A stretch of DNA of 60,631 bases from Oribacterium sp. UBA4274 (lineage in GTDB: Bacteria; Bacillota; Clostridia; Lachnospirales; Lachnospiraceae). The DNA is taken from contig DGVW01000113.1 of NCBI GenBank assembly GCA_002396005.1, forward strand, positions 1-60,631, given 5' to 3'. The notes beneath the pieces were generated by a model. The model was not told the DNA's origin, made no database searches, and saw only the letters and a list, made by a program, of their open reading frames with translations. A program made the position numbers and the translations under genes. Shown piece after piece: positions 27,511 through 37,426 of this stretch (position 1 is its first letter; each line of letters begins with the position of its first letter).

Positions 27511-27668
27511 AACTGAACCTCCTAAACGGTGTTTTACACGCGAATTGGTATTATATCACAGGATAACAAAATTCCACAGAAAATCATCACCCGGTGTTTA
27601 CAATTTTTTGTCTGATCAGATACCTGTCTTTGTATATAATTAATCATCACTTCACAGGTATGATGTCA

Positions 27669-28985
27669 CTATGCATTATCATCTGCTTCTTTGATTTTCT
27701 TGCGTACTATAGTTTTACCTATACGATGATTCTTTATATATGCGACATCTATGTCAAGCTCATCTGTATCTACATGGAATGAGCTTCCGTCATCAGGTAC
27801 TGTTCCGATGATACCCATGATATAACCACCAAAGGTATCGGCGTCCTCTGTAGGAATATCCACCTTGAGGGCTTCATTAACATCCTCAAGGTCAGCGATG
27901 CCAAGTACTATCCACTCATTTTCTCCCACAGGCTCGATAGGTTCCGGCTCAGGAAGTTCATCCTCTTCCTGAAGATCTCCCACCAGTGCTTCGATCAGGT
28001 CATGCAAACTTACTATACCGGTCATACCTCCGTACTCGTCAATAACAACGGCATAGTACTTTCTTTCTCTCTTCATAGTCTGGAAAAGATCCGAAACCTT
28101 CATATTCTGAGACACGAAAAATGGCTTATCTACTGCATTTTTCATAACAGTATCCCTATCCTTACTATCCAGGCGGAAGTAATCCTTGGTATCCAGGATA
28201 CCTATAACATCGTCATCATCTTCTCCGCATATCGGATAGTTGGCAAATCTGTTACTATAGATTATTTTACGCCATTCGGCATCACTGTCTTCAGTATACA
28301 GCATTGCAACATCTGTACGGTGTGTGCACACATCCTCAACTGTCAAGTCATTGAACTCAAATACGTTCTGTATCATCTCGTTCTCCTGCGACTCGATAGT
28401 TCCTATCTCTGTTCCCTCATCAAGCATCATCTTAATGTCTTCTTCAGAAACCTTATCTGCCATATCCTCAGGGTTTATACCTATAATTCTCATTACACCA
28501 TTGGTTGATACAGTCAGAAGCCATACAAAGGGTGCAAAGAGATGGGAAGCCACCTGTAATATTCCTGCCATTCCAAGAGACAGCCTCTCTGTATAAGCCT
28601 GTGCAAGTCGCTTGGGCACAAGTTCACCAAAAACAATATTTACATATGAAAGAATAAAAGTAATAATTACTATCACTATCGGTCCCAAAACATCTTCACT
28701 AAGAGGCATTCCGACGGAGATAAGTAACCGTGTTGCCGGTCCCGCAAAGCTGTCCGCAGCAAATGCAGAAGACAAAAATCCGGCAAGGGTGATGGCAACC
28801 TGTATAGTTGACAGAAACTTGGCAGGATCTTCCGTAAGCTTCAAAAGCTTAGCTGCATCGCTGTTTCCTTCATCAGCAAGTTTCTTGAGTTTACTGTCTC
28901 CAAACTGCAGTACTGCTATCTCTGCACACGAAAAGAAACCATTGATAAATATAAGTACGATAAGCAGAACAAAACGTTCAATCAT
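27669..28985 (-). CDS. CNNM/CorC-type membrane protein (DUF21-CBS-CorC_HlyC), hemolysin-family transporter
   Basis: 438 residues from the preferred ATG. The DUF21 membrane domain (about 1-190) has GFFSCAEIAVLQF and several helices. Two CBS domains (about 205-325) follow, then a CorC_HlyC domain near 345-430. The family is linked to magnesium/cobalt efflux; the hemolysin name is historical. The GTG at 29057 would add 24 residues before the first helix. The ATG at 28985 puts the membrane helix at the N-terminus, but its GGAGGG is 14 bases away, so the start is uncertain. Confidence 0.85.
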   Translation of the reverse strand: MIERFVLLIVLIFINGFFSCAEIAVLQFGDSKLKKLADEGNSDAAKLLKLTEDPAKFLSTIQVAITLAGFLSSAFAADSFAGPATRLLISVGMPLSEDVLGPIVIVIITFILSYVNIVFGELVPKRLAQAYTERLSLGMAGILQVASHLFAPFVWLLTVSTNGVMRIIGINPEDMADKVSEEDIKMMLDEGTEIGTIESQENEMIQNVFEFNDLTVEDVCTHRTDVAMLYTEDSDAEWRKIIYSNRFANYPICGEDDDDVIGILDTKDYFRLDSKDRDTVMKNAVDKPFFVSQNMKVSDLFQTMKRERKYYAVVIDEYGGMTGIVSLHDLIEALVGDLQEEDELPEPEPIEPVGENEWIVLGIADLEDVNEALKVDIPTEDADTFGGYIMGIIGTVPDDGSSFHVDTDELDIDVAYIKNHRIGKTIVRKKIKEADDNA

Positions 28986-29068
28986 ATAAAACAGATCCGC
29001 CCTCCCAGCGGTTTTACGAAAATGCCGTAATGCACGAGAAAAAGGCCTAATCAGCACTTCTATGCCGA

Positions 29069-29131
29069 CTACGCCTTATAGTAACAATATGTATAGTGAG
29101 GTATGCTATCCGCGACCCCGCTGTCATCCAT
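29069..29131 (-). CDS. Possible 20-residue leader peptide (uORF) upstream of the CNNM gene
   Basis: ATG at 29131 is preceded by AGAGGAG 10-11 bases upstream. The frame encodes MDDSGVADSIPHYTYCYYKA and stops at 29069, with five Tyr or His residues near the end. It ends 84 bases before the CNNM ATG. A leader peptide or chance frame are both possible; no terminator-like alternative hairpin was found. Confidence 0.3.
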   Translation of the reverse strand: MDDSGVADSIPHYTYCYYKA

Positions 29132-29269
29132 AATGATAAAATCTCCTCTTAAAAAGATAATAATAGTCTATATGACCTAAGATGCTTTGTCAACAAGCTT
29201 CAGGCTGTACAAATCCGGATAAACAAAGAAAATGACAGGTACATACCTGATGCCTATTCATCTATTCCA

Positions 29270-30130
29270 TCACTGAACCTTGTATTTATCGTACTGAGCC
29301 TGCAGATATCTGCAATCCTCGTAGAAACGGTCAGGTGTTGAATTTTCCAATGTTCCAACGATATATGGCTTCCATATACTTACCTGACGCATCAGCTCCT
29401 CATAATTAAAGAAGCCCTCTCCAGGATGACGGAATCTCTGATCATTGCCTTCAAAGACTCCATCCTTAAGGTGTAAAGTTGTGATTCTGTCCCCATAAAG
29501 GTCAAATGCCTTCTTTATGAGTGCATTTTGACCTTCCTTATCGTTTTCAAGATCTGGTGTTATCAGGTTAACTGAGTCAAGGATAACATCAAAATTTACC
29601 GAATCAATGTCATCAAGAAATCTTCTCATAAGCTCAGGACTGTGTAAAGTATGGTTAAACACACCCTCTACGCCTACCATAACGCCAAGTTTTTCAGCTG
29701 CATCTCTGATACGCTTGAAGCTGTCGAGAACGCGCTGATAATTTTCCTCGGTATAGGTTTCAGGAACAATCTTCATATTTGGATCGGCACGTCCTGTCTC
29801 TGTACCAACCATATCTGCGCCCATGCGTTTACAATACTTAAGATGCTCTATAAAGCGCTTAACCTCAAGCATTCTCTTTTCCTCATCAGGATGAGCAGGG
29901 TTGATATAGCAGCCAAGAATGGAAACATGAATATCCCTCTTTCTCAGCTCCTCTCCTACATAATCTCCAAGACCTGCATTGTAATGCCCTACCGATGTAT
30001 CCACATCATTAAAGCTCTTAGACATCGCAAGCTGCACGTAATGGATGTCAAGCTCCTTAACCTTATCTAAAACTTCTGTAATACTTCCCTTTCCACATAG
30101 ATCATGGACACGCATTCCAAATTGTATCAT
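29270..30130 (-). CDS. Sugar phosphate isomerase/epimerase-like TIM-barrel protein
   Basis: 286 residues of the xylose-isomerase-like TIM barrel (AP endonuclease 2) family. Metal-binding-type residues lie in GVEGVFNHTLHS, FDVILDSVNL, LHLKDG and GEGFFNYEEL. These enzymes isomerise or epimerise sugars or sugar phosphates. It lies downstream of the AraC regulator and the pectin operon on the same strand, suggesting a substrate from pectin, but the exact reaction cannot be read. Confidence 0.8.
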   Translation of the reverse strand: MIQFGMRVHDLCGKGSITEVLDKVKELDIHYVQLAMSKSFNDVDTSVGHYNAGLGDYVGEELRKRDIHVSILGCYINPAHPDEEKRMLEVKRFIEHLKYCKRMGADMVGTETGRADPNMKIVPETYTEENYQRVLDSFKRIRDAAEKLGVMVGVEGVFNHTLHSPELMRRFLDDIDSVNFDVILDSVNLITPDLENDKEGQNALIKKAFDLYGDRITTLHLKDGVFEGNDQRFRHPGEGFFNYEELMRQVSIWKPYIVGTLENSTPDRFYEDCRYLQAQYDKYKVQ

Positions 30131-30163
30131 AGATTCTCCTTTACTATGCCATTATCATTACTT

Positions 30164-30190
30164 AAGTGTAAAAGTATGTCCTTTACACTT
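30164..30190 (-). other. Inverted repeat between the AraC gene and the isomerase gene
   Basis: AAGTGTAAA (30164-30172) pairs with TTTACACTT (30182-30190). No U-tract follows on the minus strand, so it may be a weak terminator, processing site or regulator-binding site 34 bases upstream of the isomerase start. Confidence 0.4.
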
Positions 30191-30204
30191 TACCTTACAC
30201 ACGA

Positions 30205-31173
30205 TCAAACGTTTTTCTGCTTAAGACCTATCATCAGATCTCCTGATGGGTTCTTACGAAACTGTCCCGGGGACTGACTGGTCATTTGCTTAAACACCTT
30301 TTCAAAATATGTAATATTTCCAAAACCACATATTTCAGCAATTTCAGTTATACTTGCATCAGAATTTCTCAAGAGATCCTGAGCCTTTCTGACTCTGATA
30401 TAAGTTATGTATTCCACAACAGAGAATCCTGTTATATTTCGAAATACTCTTGTAAGATAGGATTTGCTCATAAAAAACTGTTTTGCCAGATCATCCAGGG
30501 TAACATTTTCATTGGTATGCCCCTGTAGATACATAGCGATATCATGTACTTTGGAGTGTACTCCTGTTTTTACAACCGACTGTTGTTCTGCAGTTTCTAT
30601 ACCTTTCTCTCTCAGTTTATTCTGAAGATCCCTTCTTCTGCTCTTGGCAAAAATGCCTGCAAGCTCCATAGCCTGCAGATATAGAAAAGCATGATGATCC
30701 TCCATGGATGAAGTAAGTCCATTTCTCTCATCCTCACATGCAGCCTTAAACTCATCAATAACAGATAATATGAGCTGCCATTCTGTATCATCAAATTTTG
30801 CAAGGCCTCCATATATGGAGCCAAATTCATCAAAGCCTTTTAATCCAAATTCCCTGAACTTCTCGTCAAATACCGATCTGTCATAGTGCAGAATGAAGTT
30901 ATGATGATCCGGCGGCATATTTGGATTGGTAGACGTTTTATGTATAAGGTTATGATTAACCATCATAGCCGTATGCGGAACCATCCGGTAAGTTTCCTGA
31001 TCCACAAATAAAAGACGCTGACCATATATGATGAAATGAAGTTCTATAGTCTCATGAAAATGCCTGTTTTTCATGTTGAATTTTTTGTGTCTTACTGCTT
31101 CAGAAACTCTAAGCCCGGGTATTCTTTTTTCAAAAACCAATTCCAGCCTGGAATTATGTAAATCATCTATCAT
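30205..31173 (-). CDS. AraC-family transcriptional regulator
   Basis: 322 residues. An N-terminal cupin-like sugar-sensing domain (about 30-120) has HFHETIELHFIIYGQRLLFV. The C-terminal double helix-turn-helix (about 215-310) contains LDDLAKQFFMSKSYLTRVF and ITEIAEICGFGNITYFEKVFKQ, the AraC/XylS hallmark. It probably activates the pectin operon in which it lies, responding to an oligogalacturonide or rhamnogalacturonan product; that is inference from position. Confidence 0.88.
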   Translation of the reverse strand: MIDDLHNSRLELVFEKRIPGLRVSEAVRHKKFNMKNRHFHETIELHFIIYGQRLLFVDQETYRMVPHTAMMVNHNLIHKTSTNPNMPPDHHNFILHYDRSVFDEKFREFGLKGFDEFGSIYGGLAKFDDTEWQLILSVIDEFKAACEDERNGLTSSMEDHHAFLYLQAMELAGIFAKSRRRDLQNKLREKGIETAEQQSVVKTGVHSKVHDIAMYLQGHTNENVTLDDLAKQFFMSKSYLTRVFRNITGFSVVEYITYIRVRKAQDLLRNSDASITEIAEICGFGNITYFEKVFKQMTSQSPGQFRKNPSGDLMIGLKQKNV

Positions 31174-31207
31174 CCGTTACCTCACGCAATGCAAACAGAT
31201 AAGTTTT

Positions 31208-31260
31208 TAAAAAATAAGGTGCATGTCACTTCGGAAGTTATCCGATTGAACACGCACCCT
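31208..31260 (-). terminator. Terminator after the GH105 gene
   Basis: Read on the minus strand, AGGGTGCGTGTTCA pairs imperfectly with TGACATGCACCT around a partly self-pairing loop (ATCGGATAACTTCCGA) and is followed by TATTTTTTAAA. Confidence 0.78.
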
Positions 31261-31265
31261 ATATT

Positions 31266-32432
31266 TTATCTTATCATCTCTGTATAAGCAAGAAATAGTG
31301 GTCCTACTCCCTTTGCATCATTGTCAACTACCGGTTCTGAAAGATAATACTCAACAGAACCGTCTCGATGTGTTGCACCACCTAATCCGCCGACAAGACA
31401 TATTCCCTTAACACAAGGTGAACCATCTTCGTTTTTAGATAATCTCTTATCTATGATTCCATAAAAAGCTTTCTGCCCTATGGCTTTAAACTTTTCAGGC
31501 AGGAACCCAAGTCTGACACCCTTTAGCATCGCCGCACTTATAAGCGCTGATCCGGATGTTTCGAGATAATTACCTTCAACTTCCGGTAAAGCAATAAGCT
31601 GATACCAAAGTCCACTCTCATCCTGGAATTTTGTAAGTGCTTCTGCAAGATCCGTAAGCATCTTTTTTAAATGCTCACATTGATCTGCATTGTCAAGCTT
31701 TGTCATAACTTCAAGAACATCAACAAGACTTAATATAAACCAGCCTTCTGCTCTTAACCAGAAATTCGGACTGCATCCAGTTTCCGGATTTGCCCAATAC
31801 ATGGACTTTGACTCATCATAACCATGATAGTACAAACCTGTCTTGGCATCCTTCATATGATTCTCAACATTTGCAAACTGGTTATATATATCCATCACAT
31901 TTTTGCAGTTATTATATCTTGTTTCATACTCGATATAAAACGGTTGTGCCATATAAAGACCATCAAGCCAAACCTGATTTGGATAGATATTCTTGTGCCA
32001 GAAGTTCCCGGATTCTGTCCTTGGCATCTTGTCTATCTGCGAACGAACAAGATTTATAGCTTTCAAATATTTATCTTTTTTTGTATAATCATAAAGCTTA
32101 AACAGATTTTTAGCCGGATTTATATTGTCGAGATTCTTTTCTTCTGTGTCATAAGTTCTTATGGTGCCGTCTTCATTGACGAATCCACTTATAAACTCAT
32201 CAGCAAAATCAAGATACTTTTTATCTCCGGTTATATCATAAAGCTGCAGGATTCCTGTTATCATGCATCCATCGATATAATTCCATTTATTTGCTTTACC
32301 ACTTCTGATAACTTCCAGATTCCATGCCGGATGCTCGGAATCTGAATTATTCAGCAAAAACTCAATATATTCGTTCAGCAGTTTTTCTGTTGCTTCTCTG
32401 CCACCTGTAAGATGACCTAATTGCTGACTCAT
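31266..32432 (-). CDS. Unsaturated rhamnogalacturonyl/galacturonyl hydrolase (GH105/GH88 family)
   Basis: 388 residues, (alpha/alpha)6-barrel family. It removes the 4,5-unsaturated uronic acid from the end of lyase-generated pectin fragments. NQVWLDGLYMAQPF contains D157, in the position of the catalytic Asp of YteR. NFWLRAEGWFILSLVDVLE and LETSGSALISAAMLKG are family stretches. There is no signal peptide, so it works on imported oligosaccharides. It is preceded by ABC importer genes and followed by the AraC regulator. Confidence 0.88.
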   Translation of the reverse strand: MSQQLGHLTGGREATEKLLNEYIEFLLNNSDSEHPAWNLEVIRSGKANKWNYIDGCMITGILQLYDITGDKKYLDFADEFISGFVNEDGTIRTYDTEEKNLDNINPAKNLFKLYDYTKKDKYLKAINLVRSQIDKMPRTESGNFWHKNIYPNQVWLDGLYMAQPFYIEYETRYNNCKNVMDIYNQFANVENHMKDAKTGLYYHGYDESKSMYWANPETGCSPNFWLRAEGWFILSLVDVLEVMTKLDNADQCEHLKKMLTDLAEALTKFQDESGLWYQLIALPEVEGNYLETSGSALISAAMLKGVRLGFLPEKFKAIGQKAFYGIIDKRLSKNEDGSPCVKGICLVGGLGGATHRDGSVEYYLSEPVVDNDAKGVGPLFLAYTEMIR

Positions 32433-32459
32433 ACTACACCCTCATATTTTTAAATTTCT

Positions 32460-32504
32460 AAAGAAAAGGTCAGGATCGGCTCTTTGAGCCTCACCTGATC
32501 TTTG
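32460..32504 (-). terminator. Terminator after the ABC permease genes
   Basis: On the minus strand GATCAGG-TGA-GGCTC-AAA-GAGCC-GAT-CCTGACC folds as a stem and is followed by TTTTCTTT. It would lower expression of the downstream GH105 gene relative to the transporter. Confidence 0.78.
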
Positions 32505-32518
32505 AATTTTTGTAAACT

Positions 32519-33376
32519 TTATCCCTTAACTGATCCTGCAGTTACACCATCGATAAACTGATCCTGTGCAATGAAGAATACAACAAGTGATGGAACGATC
32601 GATATAAGTGAAAGTGCAAGGATACGGTTCCATGAGAATCCTGTATCTGCATCCATTGACATCTTTACAAAGATTGCTGCCGGATAACGCTTAGGTGTTG
32701 AAACGTAGAGCAATGGTCCCATGAAGTCATTGGATGACCACATGAACTGGAACAGAGCTGCTGATGTCATTGCAGGCTTAAGGCAAGGTACGATAACATG
32801 CCAAAGTGTTCCGAGTGCTGTGCATCCGTCAATCTTTGCTGCCTCATCAAGTTCTCTAGGAATATTACGAAGGAACTGAATAAGCATGAATACAAAGTAT
32901 GTATCCTGTGCAAACAGTGTAGGTACGATAAGTGGGAGATATAAAGGTGAATCTACCCAACCCCAGCCGTTGTACATGATGAACTGAGGAACATTAAGTA
33001 CTACGTTTGGAAGGAACAGTGTTGCCATAAGAAGTGCAAAAAGGAAATCGTGACCCTTAAATTTGAATCTTGCAAAACCGTAAGCGGTTACAGTACATGA
33101 AACAATTGTAAGAATAACCTTAGGTATTACAATCTTGTATGTGTTAAGCATTGACTTCCAGATATCGATATCTCCGCCGTATCCATTCATGGCATCTTTA
33201 TAGCCCTGAACCGTTGGCTCCTTAGGTATGAATCCTATGCTGGAGAATATCTCTGAGTTAGGTTTAAATGAAGCACCGATCATCCATACCAAAGGATAGA
33301 TCATGAGAATGCCTACTAAAATCAGTACGACATATTTAGCAACTGTCGCTATCTGTCTCTTTCTCTCAAGTGTCAT
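32519..33376 (-). CDS. ABC sugar transporter permease (MalG type)
   Basis: 285 residues, six membrane helices. The EAA loop is EAAKIDGCTALGTLWHVIVP, which contacts the ATPase. N-terminal hydrophobic helix at about 15-35. It forms the CUT1-type carbohydrate importer with the MalF-type permease 3 bases upstream and the lipoprotein at 34417-35799. No ATP-binding gene is present; such importers often share one MsmK-like ATPase. Confidence 0.92.
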   Translation of the reverse strand: MTLERKRQIATVAKYVVLILVGILMIYPLVWMIGASFKPNSEIFSSIGFIPKEPTVQGYKDAMNGYGGDIDIWKSMLNTYKIVIPKVILTIVSCTVTAYGFARFKFKGHDFLFALLMATLFLPNVVLNVPQFIMYNGWGWVDSPLYLPLIVPTLFAQDTYFVFMLIQFLRNIPRELDEAAKIDGCTALGTLWHVIVPCLKPAMTSAALFQFMWSSNDFMGPLLYVSTPKRYPAAIFVKMSMDADTGFSWNRILALSLISIVPSLVVFFIAQDQFIDGVTAGSVKG

Positions 33377-33379
33377 CTC

Positions 33380-34288
33380 TTAAGCCTCCTCATCTGAATA
33401 GTATACCCAGTGTTTCTGGCTGTACTGTAAAATAGCTGTGAATATCATAAGAATAATGAACAGAACCCATGCCTGTGAACTAGCAAGTCCCATTGCATAT
33501 TTCTTAAATGCGTTGTTATAGATAAGCAGTGATACAAGTGTTGTAGCACCTCTAGGACCACCTGCTGTAATGATGTATGGTCCATTAAATTCCTGGAATG
33601 CCTGAACAAGCTGTGTAACAAGGTTGTAGAAAATAACCGGTGTGATCATCGGAACTGTAATCGTGAAGAACTGTCTCCACTTGCCTGCACCATCAAGTGA
33701 TGCTGCTTCATAAAGATCAGGGGATACACCCTTTAATGCTGCAAGGAAGATAACCATGGTTGATCCAAACTGCCATACACGAAGAAGACAAATGATGAAC
33801 AAAGCTGCTGTCTTGTTGGATAACCAATGTGGTCCTGCAATTCCAAAGAAACCGAGTAACATATTGATGATTCCATCGTCCTTAAATATTGCTTTCCAAA
33901 GAACTGCGATAGCAACTGAAGATCCAAGAATTGAAGGAATGTAATAGACTGTTCTGAACATCTTAACTCCTTTGATCTTGAAGTTAAGGATATATGCAAC
34001 AAAAAGTGCAAATATCAGTTTCAGAGGTACTGTCATGAATGCATATTTAAAAGTAATGATAAATCCTGTCTGGATTTTTTTATTTGTGAAAACTTCAATG
34101 TAATTGAATATTCCCCATTTTGAAATTCCCTCAAAAAGAGAATAATCGCTGAAACTATAGATAAGTGAAGAAAGGAATGGATATCCTTTAAATACTAAAA
34201 ATCCTACTAACCATGGAAAGATAAATACAAAGCCTTTGTTTTCTTTCCAAAAATTATTTGGAGAGCTTGTTGTTCCTGAATTAGACAT
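33380..34288 (-). CDS. ABC sugar transporter permease (MalF type)
   Basis: 302 residues, six membrane helices after a short cytoplasmic N-terminus. EAASLDGAGKWRQFFTITVP is the EAA loop. It is immediately upstream of the MalG-type gene and downstream of the substrate-binding gene across a strong stem-loop. Confidence 0.92.
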   Translation of the reverse strand: MSNSGTTSSPNNFWKENKGFVFIFPWLVGFLVFKGYPFLSSLIYSFSDYSLFEGISKWGIFNYIEVFTNKKIQTGFIITFKYAFMTVPLKLIFALFVAYILNFKIKGVKMFRTVYYIPSILGSSVAIAVLWKAIFKDDGIINMLLGFFGIAGPHWLSNKTAALFIICLLRVWQFGSTMVIFLAALKGVSPDLYEAASLDGAGKWRQFFTITVPMITPVIFYNLVTQLVQAFQEFNGPYIITAGGPRGATTLVSLLIYNNAFKKYAMGLASSQAWVLFIILMIFTAILQYSQKHWVYYSDEEA

Positions 34289-34310
34289 TTTTTAACTCCT
34301 TTTTCATAAA

Positions 34311-34343
34311 AACCGGGCCCCATAATGATACTTGGGCCCGGTT
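34311..34343 (-). terminator. Stem-loop between binding-protein gene and permease genes
   Basis: AACCGGGCCC (34311-34320) pairs perfectly with GGGCCCGGTT (34334-34343). On the minus strand it is followed by TTTATGAAAAA. Stem-loops here usually raise the ratio of binding protein to permeases by partial termination and 3' mRNA protection. Confidence 0.85.
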
Positions 34344-34416
34344 ATGATCACACCTAAAAAATGTGATGTTTTGTATTCAACCCTAAATTAGGAGGATTAG
34401 GGGGAAAACGCTTTAA

Positions 34417-35799
34417 TTACTTGCTCTCAACCTCATTAACTGCGTCAATAAGTGACTGTGCAAGTTCCTTGGAATCAACATCGTCATATGACATGTCGTT
34501 CATGATCTCCTGGTATGCACCCTCTGCATCATCCTTGAGAGCTGCATCCTCATAGTATGGAGAAAGCTGGAATGGAGCATGAGCAGCTGCTGTCTTATTA
34601 GCCTCATAAGTAAGACCTTCAAGTGCACCTGTAGCCTCAAGTTTCTCCTGTGCCTTGTGTGATGCAGGAACACCTCTCTCAAGACCGAGTGTTTCTACAC
34701 CATCACCGTTGAACATGTACTCAAGAAGCTTAGCAGCCTCCTCCTTGTGTGCTGAGTTAGGAGATACAGCAAATCCCATTGATACCTTATAAACTGTTGC
34801 AGGTGTACCATAATCTGCAGGGTACTCACCGATAACAAGTTCCTGCTCATCATCAAGAGCATCTACGAGTTTCTTGATTGAGCTATCCCACTCAACTACA
34901 CCTGCATAGTGGCCATCGATGAAGTTAGGGTTCTTATCAAGAGAATCAGCACCATCACCTGTGAGCTTCTCCTGTGTAGGAATTACATGATTATCTTCAA
35001 GGCTCTTAAGGAAATCAAAACCATCAGCAAGCTCATCTACTGTATAGTTAAGCTCTCCGTTCTCAATCCACTGCTTACCGTACTTCTCCTGCATGTAGTA
35101 TGTAAGAAGGATTGTAAGATCATATGTTCCTGCTGCAAGTGGATAGTAATCCTCGCCAAGCTTCTCCTGGAAAATCGGACCTGCTGCAAGAATATCTGCA
35201 AAGCTCTTAGGAACTTCAAGTCCAGCCTTCTCAAATGTTGCCTTATTCCAATAGAATACACGACCTGTTGATGAAACAGGAACACCAAGTACATGTCCAT
35301 TTATTGTCATAAGATCTACAAGTGACTGATCATACTGTGAAAGATCGAAATCGCTGAGTTCCTTGATATCAGCAAATCTTGTTCCGTCTGCGCTGAACTG
35401 CCATAACCAGTTCCAGTTTGTCTGGAAAAGATCAGGTTCTGAATTACCGGCAATCTGAGTTGCAATCTTGTCCTGCCATCCTGACCATGCGCCATACTCT
35501 GACTCAACCTTGATACCAGGGTTAGCTGCCATATACTCATCAAGCATCTTGAGTGTTGCGTTATGTCTTGAATCACCGCCCCACCATGAAATTCTGAGTG
35601 TTACATCGCCATTAGCTGATGCAACAGTCTCTGCCGCAGCCTTAGCTGCCTCAGTAGGCTCTGCGCCTGCTGCTTCAGTAGGCTCTGCACCTGCTGCTGT
35701 TGTCTCAGGAGCTTTTGTGCTTCCTCCGCAAGCAGCAAGTCCCATAACCATGGATGCTGCAAGTCCACCTGCAAGAATCTTTGTCATCATTTTCTTCAT
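34417..35799 (-). CDS. ABC transporter sugar-binding lipoprotein
   Basis: 460 residues. The signal peptide ends in the lipobox LAACGG, lipidated at C24. A Thr/Ala/Glu-rich linker (about 28-62) contains GAEPTEAA twice. The mature part is a type-1 extracellular solute-binding protein, with DVTLRISWWGGDSRH at its start and aromatic residues suited to sugar stacking. It should capture pectin oligosaccharides at the cell surface and deliver them to the permeases downstream. A GGAGG site precedes the start. Confidence 0.92.
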   Translation of the reverse strand: MKKMMTKILAGGLAASMVMGLAACGGSTKAPETTAAGAEPTEAAGAEPTEAAKAAAETVASANGDVTLRISWWGGDSRHNATLKMLDEYMAANPGIKVESEYGAWSGWQDKIATQIAGNSEPDLFQTNWNWLWQFSADGTRFADIKELSDFDLSQYDQSLVDLMTINGHVLGVPVSSTGRVFYWNKATFEKAGLEVPKSFADILAAGPIFQEKLGEDYYPLAAGTYDLTILLTYYMQEKYGKQWIENGELNYTVDELADGFDFLKSLEDNHVIPTQEKLTGDGADSLDKNPNFIDGHYAGVVEWDSSIKKLVDALDDEQELVIGEYPADYGTPATVYKVSMGFAVSPNSAHKEEAAKLLEYMFNGDGVETLGLERGVPASHKAQEKLEATGALEGLTYEANKTAAAHAPFQLSPYYEDAALKDDAEGAYQEIMNDMSYDDVDSKELAQSLIDAVNEVESK

Positions 35800-35851
35800 A
35801 TTAACCTCCTCGGGTACCTTTAGGTCCCTAAAAATTTAGCAACTTGAACAA

Positions 35852-37426
35852 CTATTTATATATTACATTAAAGCTGTCATAATCTATGACATCTATAATC
35901 TCGGCGCCGGAATCATCTGCACCTGTTATCTCGATATCCTGCATAACCAGATGCTTTACATTTCTTGCAAAAATACTTCTTCCGGTCATCTCAGGGAAAT
36001 TATCCATCATTATGGTCTGTCCCGGCTTTCTGGCCTCCTTTGGAAGGAAGGTTGCCTTTACATTTTTAATGATAATGTTTTCAATATATCTTTCCGGAAG
36101 TCCATAAGCCACAAACATGCACTGATCAACACCTGTGGCCACAATGTTTTCGGCTTTTATGGTCCCTATCGTCGGTGTCTTTTCATCCACCGGACGGCTG
36201 TTCTGATTCTGAACATATTCACTGTGTCCATCCGGATCACAGAAGTAAAACATATTCAGAGTGAACGGCATGTGTACATCTTTCATGATGATGTCATGGA
36301 AATAAATATTGTCATATACCGCATCAGGGCCTCTGCCTCGTCTGGTCTTGATACGAAGGCCTCTGTCCGTCCCGGTGAACATACATCTCGAAACCTCTAC
36401 ATTCTCAACACCTGCAGCGGCTTCTGAGCCAACCGTCACACTTCCGTGTCCTCTTTCAAGGAAAGAGTTGCGTATCACAACATGGTCTGCCGGTTTATGA
36501 TGCTTATCACTCATGTAGAACTTGCCTGACTTAATCGCTATGCAGTCATCGCCCACAGATATCTTTGTTCCAAGTATCAGCACTCCATCGCAGCTTTCCG
36601 GATCGAAGCCATCTGTATTAGGCGAATCTGACGGATTCCAAATGTTTAAGTTATAAACCTTTATGTCATCCGTGTAGTAAGGATGTATAGTCCAGCATGG
36701 TGAGTTCCTGACTGTCAGAGATTGGAGTCTCACCCCTCTGCATCTGTTAAGGAATATAGTGTTTGGACGCCATGCAATATTCTTTACTTTGGCTTCTGTC
36801 CACCAGTCACCCTTATCGGCATTGCCATCGATTATACCCTTTCCGACGATGTCCAGATGTTCGGCATTGATTGCAGTGATAAGTGAAGCAAAGCTTGTTT
36901 CCGGATTACCTTCCCAACTTGAAAGGCTGTACTCATCTGTCCCATCAGTGCCAGCTATGAGACCCGGTAAAACCGGATAATGAGTTCTGTCTGTATCTCC
37001 CAGCAGAATCGCTCCTTCATCCACCCACAATGTCATATAGCTTCTGAGGAACAACGGCCTCGTGAGGTAAGTTCCTTTAGGAACATAAACCGTTCCATGA
37101 GCCGGACAGGAATCAATGGCCGCCTGAATGAAACAGGTATCATCATGCTTTCCATCACCTACAGCTCCGAAAGCCTTAACATCAAGCAAAACGCTCTCAC
37201 ATTCTGTGACGAATGACTTTTCTGTGCATCCGTCTCCATCAACGATTGAAATTGTGTATCTGGTGCCCGGATTCAATCCGTCAACAGTTACTACATTAAG
37301 ATTGGTTCTTAACTTCTCTTCTCCATTGATCAGAATGCTGTACTCGTCAGGGGCATAGCATATTGTACTATTGTCAAGTTCAATTGTTACACTCCGTTTA
37401 AAAACGGCACAAATATCAAAATTCAT
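35852..37426 (-). CDS. Polygalacturonase-type GH28 glycoside hydrolase
   Basis: 524 residues. All GH28 catalytic signatures are visible: NTD (270-272), DD (293-294), GHG (326-328) and RIK (358-360), in a right-handed beta-helix. Residues 1-80 form an FnIII-like N-terminal domain, as in exo-polygalacturonases. No signal peptide, so it likely cuts galacturonides inside the cell. It is the first gene of the minus-strand pectin operon; the binding protein starts 52 bases after its stop. A -10 TATAAT lies at 37462-37467. Confidence 0.92.
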   Translation of the reverse strand: MNFDICAVFKRSVTIELDNSTICYAPDEYSILINGEEKLRTNLNVVTVDGLNPGTRYTISIVDGDGCTEKSFVTECESVLLDVKAFGAVGDGKHDDTCFIQAAIDSCPAHGTVYVPKGTYLTRPLFLRSYMTLWVDEGAILLGDTDRTHYPVLPGLIAGTDGTDEYSLSSWEGNPETSFASLITAINAEHLDIVGKGIIDGNADKGDWWTEAKVKNIAWRPNTIFLNRCRGVRLQSLTVRNSPCWTIHPYYTDDIKVYNLNIWNPSDSPNTDGFDPESCDGVLILGTKISVGDDCIAIKSGKFYMSDKHHKPADHVVIRNSFLERGHGSVTVGSEAAAGVENVEVSRCMFTGTDRGLRIKTRRGRGPDAVYDNIYFHDIIMKDVHMPFTLNMFYFCDPDGHSEYVQNQNSRPVDEKTPTIGTIKAENIVATGVDQCMFVAYGLPERYIENIIIKNVKATFLPKEARKPGQTIMMDNFPEMTGRSIFARNVKHLVMQDIEITGADDSGAEIIDVIDYDSFNVIYK

